DNA of 64,000 nucleotides from Latrodectus hesperus (Eukaryota; Arthropoda; Arachnida; Araneae; Theridiidae), in assembly GCA_037975125.1 (NCBI GenBank), contig JAJQOW010000023.1, forward strand, positions 473,501 to 537,500, given 5' to 3'. The position numbers and the translations under genes were made by a program. The notes under the pieces were generated by a model. The model was not told where the DNA came from. It searched no databases and saw nothing but the letters and a program-made list of their open reading frames with translations. Below are positions 1 to 64,000 of this stretch, piece after piece. Within the stretch, counting starts at the first letter, position 1. The number at the start of each line of letters is the position of its first letter.

Positions 1-3000
1 AAAATCTTTAGGAACTGCAAAAAGTTATGTTGAAAGGAATTGCAGAAATAATATTTAACAATAAGTCAACAATTATTAATCTGTAAATCAACTCTCTTTC
101 TCAAAGATTTTATTCCACTTTATCTTACTTTTCCGCAAAATTTGATTTTCTAGCATTTTTATTATTTTTTATGTTTTTTTTATCTAAATAGACTTTAAGC
201 TTTATTTTCATATTAGATTTTATACATAATAATTTAAAAAGAAAGGTAATTTACAAAATTTTTTTTAAATATTTATTCATTTACAATCAAATTGATTCAA
301 ATAAAATTTAAGCAAATTCAAATAACACAAAATTATTCGAAGTATTTATTGCATTATACAGTACTAACATACTCGAAATAATTATTAAATTCCCAAGCGT
401 AGTTTGTCACTTTTGATACATCAATCTTAAAAATAAAATCATTACGTTTAAAGGCAGATGGTTCTTTAAACAAAGTAATTTTTCCCCAGCGTCAAACCAG
501 AGAACTAGCGAACAATGAATTAGAGTTAGTTTAATTATAAAGAGGAGGATGTTGTAAGACTGTGAAAATGGAAGGCTATCTTTTTTTATGTAAGTGTAAC
601 TCTGTGATTATCAACAACAAAATCTTGTATGAATTCAATTCCCTTTGTATAGAAAGAGTTTCAGACACAAAATAGGAAAGGGGTAAATACATAAGCCTGA
701 ACCAACAGTACACTTCCTTTTCTGTAAATAAGATCTGATAAATGAAATCTATAAAAAATAAATAAAAATTAAAAAATTAAAAATGTAAAAAGAATTGAGT
801 TTTAAAAATGTGTAATTTACTAATAATGAAAAAAAGATATTCTCATTTTATACTCCATTGTAAACATCTATTTCTATGCTATTTACATTAGTTTAGTACT
901 AATCGAGACCTTATTCCAGCTTGTTTAAATCTAAAATAAAACAATGTTTATTCAGAGCACTAAGTCATTTCCACACAATAAATTTTATTCCCTACCTATA
1001 AATAAATTATTCATGGATTTTGAATCAAAGGTTTTTTCATGCATTCTGAAATAAGTTTCTCAAGAAGCCATTAGGAATAAACTATGGAATAAACTCTAAA
1101 AATTATTTCAATGAATTATTCCAATTGGTATATATTCCATATGTTTGATATGTATTTCATTTTAATCTGTAGAATAAATCTTGAACATCCATTCTTGTTT
1201 CTAAGAATCTATATACGATAACTACTTGCTCCACGAATCTTCAATGTATTGAAATTCATTTTTTTACAAACAAATTGATACAAATATTTCTGATAAATTT
1301 TAATGTAACATTCAATTCTCATTCAGAAATAAAAAAAGGAGATCTTTTACATGATCACAATTTTTAATTATAATTGATCTTTTTGAATAACAAAACATTC
1401 TTCATTAAAGTAATATATGCGAGAAAGACAAAAGCTGGGTACTTTTTTTTATCCTGATGAAGCACAAATTAATTAATTTACTTTAATAATGCTTAGATTT
1501 TGAGATAAGAAACTGTAATATAAGATTTTAATATATTTATTTTAAAATAACTATTATATTTAATTTTATATCTGTTATTATATAAAAATATAAAAATGAG
1601 AGATAAAGAGACTGTACATATATACATTACATGTGTCTATATAAAAGAAATCTTATCTTTTCATTTTTAACAAAATTGATATTAATTTAATACATAACAT
1701 AAAATCCTACTGTAACCATCCTTTAATATTTTTTCTTTTATTGGTACTTTCTTGAATAAGTTACTACTCTTATTATCGTGAAAATGGATTTTATTTTCAT
1801 TAGTCTGATAAAATGTTCATAATCTTTAATAAATTCTCTTCAGTTTTTAAAAAAATTTAGACATTGTTGAAGATAAATAAATAAACTATTAAATTACATT
1901 TTTTTACGAAATATTTTCTACATTTAATTTTAGAATAAACTTAGTAGCTCCAATAAACAATTTATGAAAAAAATTGAAATGTAATACAATTGATGAATTT
2001 ATAATATATATCAGCGAGTATATCAAAATGAACTAGGTTGATCTATTTTCTAAAACATATTTTTTCAGATAGTTTTAGTTTTGCCAATAGATGGCACCAC
2101 TATTTTATCAATTTATGTGTCCACATATTTTAAATATAAAGCATCTTATGAATAACTATATAATTCATTATTTTTCCTGATTTACTTGTTTGATTTAAAT
2201 TTTAGCTCATGTAGGGAGCAAATTGTCATGACATATAAAGCAACTTGCTAATAAATTAAATAATTTAATTTATTTATGAAAGAAAAATGGCAATAGTATA
2301 TTGTTTATTTACATTTTTGAGGGTCCATGCACTGGTCGTTGACTCGCGTATTATTTTGATTTTGACTCGTAGTTTTCCTTCAAATTTTACATTTTCTAAA
2401 CTTTTTGTGAAAATATGTTATTTAGAATATACCGAATAATCTGAATAAAAAATAGCATTTATTTTTCATTCAATCACATTATAAAGAAATCTATTTTATT
2501 TCGATTTCTAAAATTTAAAAAATACTCTCAAAATAAAATTTATGGGGTTTATAATTATATGAATAAAAAATAATATTGTTTGATATCGTCAGAATTGGAG
2601 TATAATTTATTAAAAGAATTTACTTATAAAGTAAGTAATCTTGCTGATTATGCTCATTTCTTGAAGTAAATATGTTATTATGTGAAGACATTTAGACACT
2701 TGAAGGATACTTAACCTGTTAACTAAGCTATGAAAGCTAGGATTTGTTCATATTATGTGTGCATGTGCTTTGCAAACCAAAATGTATACTATATATTTGT
2801 TGCAAAAATATCTCAGTGAAATTGGAAAATTTGTTGCCTTCCAAATTGCTGTTTATTAAAATGTGTTATGGAAAAAGATTATTGAAAAATAACTTTTTGG
2901 CTATTAAATATAATAATTAAAATTTCCTAATTATATTTGAATTACCCATTTATTAGCTTAAAACTTCAAGCATTTGTGATAAATGGATTTCTTAAAGTTG

Positions 3001-3966
3001 TAAATGTTGCTGTACTATTTTGTCTAAAACTATGAACAATTTGCTTTCAACACTTTAAAATATTATTTTTCCAGACCTCTATTTTCTATTTATGATGTGC
3101 ATGTCTTTGACATATTGTGGAAGATTGATTTTATGTAAATAAGAAATTTCTTAATCCAACTTTCAGTGACTATAATAAAAATGCAAAAGCAAATTTTTGA
3201 TAGAAATTTGGTTTGCATAAAGTCATATCTTATACTCCAGTTGCATGTGTGAGATAAGTTATGGAATTGATGAAATCATATTAATAAATTGATAATTTTT
3301 GAAAAAAGATTTTCATATTAAGAATAGGATATTTTAAGATTACTAAAAAAAAAATAGTGTTGCTAAAAGAATTGTTTTGTTGATAAAACTCCTTCCTAAA
3401 TCTTGCATTGAAAAATAAATTAAAGATTTTATGATTAAGATTTAAGGTACTTAGAAAATTGTAAAATTGGGAACTATTTTATTCTACTTACTAATGTATC
3501 AATAAAAATATAAACTTTCTAAAATTAATTATTGAGAATTTATGTTCATTAATTGTTACATTAACCAAAATGGTATTAAATATGTGTTTCCACATATGAC
3601 TAATTTTTGAGTTACATATTTACTTGTTTACATATTTTTAGCAATAAATATCTATCATATTTTTAACTGCTATCATATTTTTCAAATAGCAAATAAGGGT
3701 TTAAGTGAATTTTCTCTATTTAAAATTACAACACTGTTTCAAATTTAAAATTTGCTAATTATAAAAACTCAAGCAACATAATTGTCATATTTTCATAAGC
3801 ATTTTATTTTTGCAAAGTTTTTAATTTTTAATTAATATTTGAGCAAGAAAGACAACTATATGAACTGTGTGAAATTGAAAAATTACGTTTAATGTTTTTT
3901 GGTATAAATTCAATTAAAAATATAAGAGTGACTTATTTTCTAATTTTTTGAGCTACTTATTTTTAG
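1..3966. other. upstream region of TRMT13, no gene seen
   Basis: This AT-rich stretch has no open frame that I recognise on either strand. The first 500-750 bases contain slightly less AT-rich sequence that could belong to a neighbouring transcript, but nothing coding can be supported. The TRMT13 promoter must lie here, but I see no decisive core promoter. A T-rich tract ending in TAG directly abuts the TRMT13 ATG at 3967. It could be a 3' splice site for a non-coding first exon located somewhere in this region. Confidence 0.4.
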
Positions 3967-43115
<39,149 letters not shown>

Positions 43116-43123
43116 AACTTGCA

Positions 43124-43129
43124 AATAAA
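43124..43129 (+). terminator. TRMT13: TRMT13 candidate polyadenylation signal
   Basis: AATAAA begins eight bases after the stop codon, followed by a T-rich stretch. If used, the 3' UTR is very short. Another AATAAA lies near 43225. Confidence 0.5.
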
Positions 43130-44160
43130 GTTTTTATTCTTAATTTTATCTTTTATTTTAAATTTTATTTATTGAAAACAATTTTCATCAAATTAATTAA
43201 AATTTTTGATTTTAAACTTTTTTCAATAAAATTTAACATTTCATTAAAGTTTATTCATGAAGATAGCTCCAAGAAATTAAATTTTATAAATGAATAATTC
43301 CATCTTCCATTCTGACAATGTATTTAAAGTAAGTAATTATTGTAATTCTTTTTCACTTTTTTACTTAATTTCATGGCAGTTTGAGTTTCTGTTGGTAAAA
43401 AAGTTAAGTAAAGATAGGAAGAGTAAATCTAACCTAGAAATGATGATATAGCTAATGTATTATTTGTGCTTTTCCCCCTCCACTATAAAATTTACATAAG
43501 AGTATGTCATATAAAATCATAAAATTAAGTGAGACTAATTTAGAATTCTTATTCTGAGAAATGTCTTGACATTTTTTCTTAATATCCACTATTTATTCAG
43601 CTATTGAGTTACAATTTCATGTTTTCGAATTTTTTACACTGAATAATTTTATGAGCTTGAGAATTTTAATCAAAAAACACTAGGTTAATGAATCAATTAG
43701 CATGATTGTCTGAATAAATTGATCCATCTTATTGAATTAAGCAGCAAAATATCTGTTATCAGAATGATCACATCTTAAACTTTGTAATCATTCAATTATC
43801 TTTTTTTATTCCATACCTGCCAAATTTTTGATTTTTTTAAACAAGGTTCAAATTTTTAAGATACTTTGCCGATTTTCTAAATTTATTTATTTTCCAGTAT
43901 CACTGAAGTATGGATAATAATAATCCAATTGTGTCTTTCGGGTTCACTATTATTCAATAGAAAGACCTAAAAATATGATAAATCCCATAAATACTTAACA
44001 GCTGAAACAAGATGTTTCATTTCTGTTTTGTGCTTCTAATAAGATAGATATCTGAAATGTTTGTGTTTTACATCTTGCAACACTTGAATAAACTACATTC
44101 TCTAGGATTCCTACCAAATCTCACAAAAAATTTCCAATTGTTTTGCTGTAAGCTATCCAA
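43130..44160. other. 3' intergenic region, left part
   Basis: AT-rich sequence after TRMT13 with no recognised gene or repeat. Confidence 0.5.
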
Positions 44161-45338
44161 TATACACAGTTTAGTGTGATGTGACCACTACATATTTTCG
44201 ACGTTGATATTAAATAGTCAATCACTGAAGGTAGAGGTAGCAACTGAGTGTATATAAAGGGTGTAAAAGGGCTTCAGAAAACATGTTAATCGTTGATATA
44301 ATGCAGAAACAGAGGGATTTATCTGATGCCCTTAAGGGCATTATCATTGTCATTCAAGCCAAGGAGGAAAGCACTTCCGAAACAGCTAACAAATTGTTGA
44401 CCTCGCCACCACGATGAAATTATACTATGCATGGCAAAATGGGGACATTTCAAAATCAGAGACATGACAAATGTGGTGCACCATAGGTGACAGGAGAACA
44501 ATGGCTGTGGAGATCTGTTCAGGTCAATAGATGTGCTACCATAGAGTAATTAACTACCCAAATGAACCGAGAAACTACTAACAGTGTCTCCCGAACTACT
44601 ATTCAGTTGTCTCTGGACCTCCAAAGCTAACAACTTGTTCGTGCACCTATGCTGACTGCTGTTCATTGGTGAAGAAAGCAGGAATTTGTAAGCAAGTATC
44701 ACAAGTAGGCGTCCACATAGTGGCAACAGGAAGTGTTTTCTGGTGAATCAAGTTTTATGCTCCATCAGTCAGATTAACGTTGGCATATATAATGCGAAAC
44801 CTCTGAAACCAAACACCATGCAACATTCATTGGCAGAACAGTCCAAGCTGGAGCACTATGATCTGTGGAATATTTACCGGGTATTCTCTGGATTCACTCA
44901 TCATTATGGAAGACATGATTTATTAATATAAATATGCATTTGTCATTGCGGCCCATGCTTATCCCTGTATGCACATTGTTTTTCTTCAGGGTGATGGCAT
45001 TTACCAACAGGACAGTGTGAGGAGTCATACATATGGCAGTGTATGTGCGTGTTTTGAAGAGCACACCCTTCTCTCCTTGTCAGTAAACTCTTCTGACTTA
45101 AATCCAATCATGAATCTTTTAGACCATCTTGATCAGGTTTGCAGCATGGTTCCTCACCCGCGTAAGTTAGCGCAGCTGGCCACTGCATTGGAATCAACTT
45201 GGCTCAACATTTCAATGAACACCTTCATGAACCTGATTGATTCTTTTCCTGTATGTCTTACAGTAGTCTGCTCTGCGAAAAGTGATTATTCCGGCTTTTG
45301 ACAAATGGTCACAATAATGTGATTGGATTGTGTGTATA
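44161..45338 (+). mobile_element. Tc1-like transposon, degenerate
   Basis: The transposase remnant starts near 44300 (MQKQRDLSDALKGI, a typical Tc1 opening) and continues with QQDSVRSHTYGSVCACFEEH (about 45013-45062, second catalytic Asp) and SSDLNPIMNLLDHLDQ (about 45100), where the DxNPIEN motif has Met instead of Glu. Imperfect ends read TATACACA on the left and TGTGTATA on the right, with a shared TGTGACCA further in. Frameshifts and stops make it inactive. It lies between the convergent TRMT13 and SHOC2 genes. Confidence 0.8.
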
Positions 45339-48300
45339 ATAACATAACTCTGGTTTTTGGAAGAACAGTTTGTACAGAAACTAAATGGGTAAATCTATAT
45401 CAAGAGAAAGATCATATTTATGCCATGTCAGTAATCAATCATTTGTTAATATCACATACTTGTTTTTTTTAACGATATTGAAAATTTAATTAGATTATTT
45501 CAATCTTATTGACATTGCTGTTTTTACTTAGGATTAAATTTATTAATGTCTCCATTGTGTGAATTGCTGTTTAAGCACTGAATTTTATAAAGATTAATAA
45601 TCTTTTTATTCATGTGCTTATTAATGTTTTTTTAAGTACACAAATCATCATAATATTTTTGTTCTTTTATTTCCTTAGTTATATCTTATTTTAGAACAAC
45701 AATATCTGACAAAAAGTTGAACCATAAAAAATTCTGAACTATTAAATTGTGTGCAGAAACTAAATTATTATATGACACTACTTTATATATTTTGACAAAA
45801 ATGCTAAGTGATATGTTTTAGAAGTAAAGTAATATGAAGAATAGGGTGAAAGAGAACATTATTAAAATGCATTGGAATTATATTTTAAATGATGCAGACA
45901 TTCTCAAACTGATACTTTTCAATAAAAATTCATTTACAAAAGTTGCACTATGTATATGTAAACATATATTTTCAGTCGCATAGATTTTTTTTCTCTTTCT
46001 ACAAAATAAATATTCTCATGATTAGTTTATTTTAATAACTGAGTTCAATTATAAAGAATTGAAAAAAATTGGCTTTCCAATCGTGAGAATATTTTATTAC
46101 AATATATGTTAAATAGAATAGCTTAGACTTCTATCAGGGTATGATAGTTATTTTAGATTTTTTTACTACACTTAGGATTGTTAAAAGATTATGTAGTATG
46201 AGTTTATCTCATGAGAAAAATGAATTTTTGTGATTTTAGTAGTTAAATGATTAAAATGTAATTTTTTAGCTTACATTATATGATTAAAAAATAATACAAT
46301 TCTTTATATCTTGGAGCAGCAATTATAAAAATCAGTTTTTTTTTTTTTTTTTTGTTATCTTTAAAATTCCTGATCCATGTTCTTCAAGAAGGATTATTAA
46401 TGATACTTTAAAATCACTTTGAAATTCCAGAAGAAAAATTTTATGATACAATTAAAAATAGTTTACTGTGTTTTCTTCAACAGTGAAATCTTTAGATTTC
46501 AGTGTAACTAGCATATAACTTAGTTTTTGAATTAAAAGGTATCATTTACAAATTATCTTTACAAAATGCTTGAATTGATTTTAGAGAATTGATAAATTAA
46601 AAACCATAATTGTCTATCGAGTTGTTCTGCGTTTTAAAGTTTTGCTCTATATTGGTATTATATGACTTAATACTAATATTGATCATTTGTAAAATTGTCT
46701 CTTACAAATTTTCCAAATATTTGCTACAAATTAAAAATGAGTAGAATATTATGCACTCCTATTCGATTTCAAAATTACAACATAAAATTAATTTAAGTAT
46801 TTATTATTTTTCATAACTCAAGGCTCATTTAAAATTTTAAAAAATTATGCATTAGGAATTAAAATTTTAAAAATGGAATTTTTGTACCTGTGTATAATTT
46901 TTATTTTTCAAACACTCTACTTTGAATTCTTAATTATCTTCACATTATTAACAAAGATTTTTAAAAAAAACTTTATGAATGTTTTGCATTTATAGAAACT
47001 TGAAACTATTTTCTATGCATATGAGGAACATTTTAAAAAAAACATAAATTTATAATTTTAGAAATGGGAGCATTAAAAGTACAAAACTCACTTTTAATTT
47101 CTGAAATTTAAGATAAGTGTTAATTTGGCTTCAATAATGATTAATGTACCCAAAAGAGTGACTTAAAACTTTTATTCTTTCAAAACATTTTGGAATGATA
47201 GTAAACATCAGTAAAATAATACAAAAACTAACAAAAGCATTTTTCTTTTCTTTTTTTTTACAGAATATTCAGAAATAGTACAGAATAGGGTTTTTGTGTC
47301 CATTTTAAATGTGCACAAATTTTCTTTAAATCAAAGTATTCATTTATAAATCTTACAAACATGCATGAATTTTGAACTAAAAGCTTTACAAAGAACTATC
47401 TTATATTTATCAAGTCATTTGTGCTCATATTGTTAAAACAATTTATTTTGAACAATCGCATTTTAAAGTTGTTGACATGACATTCCATTAATAAAATTAT
47501 TTACTAAACTCTGTATAAATCTGCTTTAAATCTTCAAGAATATATAAAAGTATACATCTTGTCAAAAATTATAACAGTCATCTAGATAAGCAAAAACAAA
47601 TTCATCAAATAAATATTTAAAATATCAATTAATGTGTATGTAAAATATGAAATAAATATGCTAATCAGTGTGCATCCAAACATGCACATTACATTTTACT
47701 TAATATAAATATCTCTCTCATTGTAATATTGTCCATGATTCAATTTAATTCTGTACATACATGGACCTTACAAACAATCAAAGCTTATATAAGAAAAAAA
47801 TTCTGTGAAGTTAAACAAAAAATTTTAATAACAATATAATACTATTTACATTTTTAAGAAACAAAATATATTTGCATAAAATAAATTATCCATTGTTATC
47901 ATGGTGCGTAAATTATTAATAAAGTGAATGATGTAAAAAAATTGTATTTTCATAATCTTTTATTGGTAGAAACTTCAATGTTAAAACATAAATTTTATTT
48001 TTTTAAGTAACACTCCTCAATTATCATCAAAATAGCTGTGTTTTTGGATTTATTTTAAATGTAAAATTCCTGATACTAAATGAAGATATAATTCATTATA
48101 TAATTGAGGATAATTATAATACATTACAATAATTATTTTATTTTCACAAAGCAATTTAAAAAAAGGGCTCATTGTAAAAATTTCTTAGTATATATTTAAT
48201 TAATTTTAATTATAAAATCATTTAAGAATATGATATTGAATTTGATTAATTAAAGACTAATCTGAACTTAAATGTTATTTAGTGTGAATAATCATTTCAA

Positions 48301-49050
48301 TACTAATTAATATAGTGTGCAAAGTGCATTTACAAGCAGATTTGCTAATGAATAGGTGAGATCTTACAAACTTAAAAAAAATTACCATTTCACACCAGTT
48401 AAAAAAAAACGTGAAAATATGTATGGAAAAAGTATGTTTACTAAAAATAGTTTCGCTGAATATCAATTCTTCAGAATAATTAGCATATTTGAAGCTTATG
48501 AGTTTGAAATTCAACAAATTTCTAGGGACAAAAAATAAAATAAGTTTAGTTCCATGAACTAAATCTAAATTAAAAAGAGCAGCATCTCAAAATTCGTCTG
48601 CTTTATATATCATGGGAGGGAAAAAATTCTTAGCACATCAATATTTTATTTTTAACCATCATATAACATTTTTTTCTACACATGATTCAGTGCAAATTGA
48701 TGTTCATGTCTGTATTCAAAACCTTTTTATTCCTTTCAAAAATAATTACACTCATAACACCTTAATTTATTACACATAAACACCATTTTATCAATGCACA
48801 AAACGTTGCATGCACATATCATATTTCTTTCTAAATCATCTGAAAACATTGCACCAAATGGAATGATATATGTATGTATATATTATTTTTTTAATGTTGG
48901 CAACCATCCAATGAAGCTTTTTGTTTTTCCCAGGTAAGAGAGAGCAACCATCAACTTTTATTTTCCAGCTCAGAGCCATTGAAAGGCCTGTGCCTAAGTA
49001 AGACAGCAGCTTATTTTTCCAAGCGAAACGTTGACAAAAACAAAGCCTAT
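45339..49050. other. 3' flank of SHOC2, AT-rich
   Basis: No coding sequence or repeat family recognised. If SHOC2 has a long 3' UTR it would lie here on the - strand. A T17-18 tract at about 46336-46353 would be an A-rich stretch on the SHOC2 strand. Confidence 0.4.
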
Positions 49051-49056
49051 TTTATT
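49051..49056 (-). terminator. SHOC2: SHOC2 candidate polyadenylation signal
   Basis: AATAAA on the - strand begins 20 bases after the SHOC2 stop. Several other AATAAA matches lie further along the AT-rich 3' flank, so the true site is uncertain. Confidence 0.35.
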
Positions 49057-49075
49057 TCCCATGTGAGAACTTCAG

Positions 49076-63572
<14,497 letters not shown>

Positions 63573-63956
63573 CTGATAACATAGTCAAAATTTAAGAAAT
63601 TCAAAATAGTACTTATCAGAAAAATTATTTTCTTTATAACACACTTTATTTTACTTGATATTTTTTAAAGAATATGTATGAGTTCTGAACATAAATAATT
63701 TTATATTTAATTAATATTAGTCGTAATTTATATCAATAAATATTTTATTTGATATTAATATTTCATTTGATAGTAACAAAAAAATCTTTTTCCGTATTTG
63801 TTTCAGATTCTTATTAATGTATTTATGTGATTAATAAAAAAATTTAAGATTTTGTAAAGAAAATATATATGAAAAACTAGTATCAATAACATATACTTTA
63901 CGCTTTTAAAACCATTGAGCTTAAGATATAGATAGTTTTATAATGTCAATAAAATT

Positions 63957-63960
<4 letters not shown>

Positions 63961-64000
<40 letters not shown>
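63961..64000. repeat. (TA)n microsatellite at window edge
   Basis: Forty bases of AT alternation run off the right edge. Confidence 0.97.

Noticed and set aside
48275..48538. Overlapping frames on both strands between the genes
   Set aside because: Both are low-complexity AT-rich translations without family features.

Overview
The window is AT-rich, intron-dense animal DNA. It carries two conserved single-copy eukaryotic genes with long introns, GT-AG splice sites, long (TA)n microsatellites and a varied load of decayed transposons. The mix of elements (an RNase H-bearing LINE, tRNA-derived SINEs, Tc1, mariner and piggyBac elements) and the intron sizes suggest an arthropod, and I favour a chelicerate such as a spider. 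That placement is inference; no single sequence here proves it.

Left two thirds, + strand: a complete TRMT13 gene (tRNA 2'-O-methyltransferase for position 4). I could assemble it as 14 coding exons from 3967 to 43115. The joined exons keep one frame (1383 nt, 460 residues plus stop). In order they carry the Trm13 CCCH zinc-finger region, the CHHC zinc finger, the SAM-binding FGAGKG motif, the KHLCGGATD motif, the ALCCHHRC motif and the conserved C-terminus. Its introns hold two (TA)n arrays, a GC-rich hAT-like MITE, a nearly full-length but broken LINE, an irregular tandem repeat, a piggyBac deletion derivative, a probable solo LTR, a Tc1 element with 250-bp IR/DR-type ends, a SINE with a perfect 12-bp target duplication, a piggyBac 5' end with regularly spaced palindromes, and two more LINE copies.

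Centre: TRMT13 ends tail-to-tail with the next gene. The roughly 6 kb between the two stop codons contains a broken Tc1-like transposon and otherwise AT-rich sequence.

Right third, - strand: the last six coding exons of SHOC2/Sur-8, the leucine-rich-repeat scaffold of the RAS-RAF-MAPK pathway. Exon phases agree across all six (789 nt, 262 residues plus stop at 49076). The 5' exons lie beyond the right edge. Its introns hold a LINE 3' end, a 36-37 bp minisatellite, a 5'-truncated SINE with a perfect 14-bp target duplication, a Tc3-like transposon, a mariner element ending only 22 bp from an exon boundary, and a mariner MITE.

I found no evidence for a new multi-gene system. The items most worth a second look are the piggyBac end with 15-bp imperfect palindromes at exact 44-bp spacing, the paired SINE copies with perfect target duplications, an extra TRMT13 exon between the zinc finger and the rest of the protein, and several perfect snap-back hairpins.
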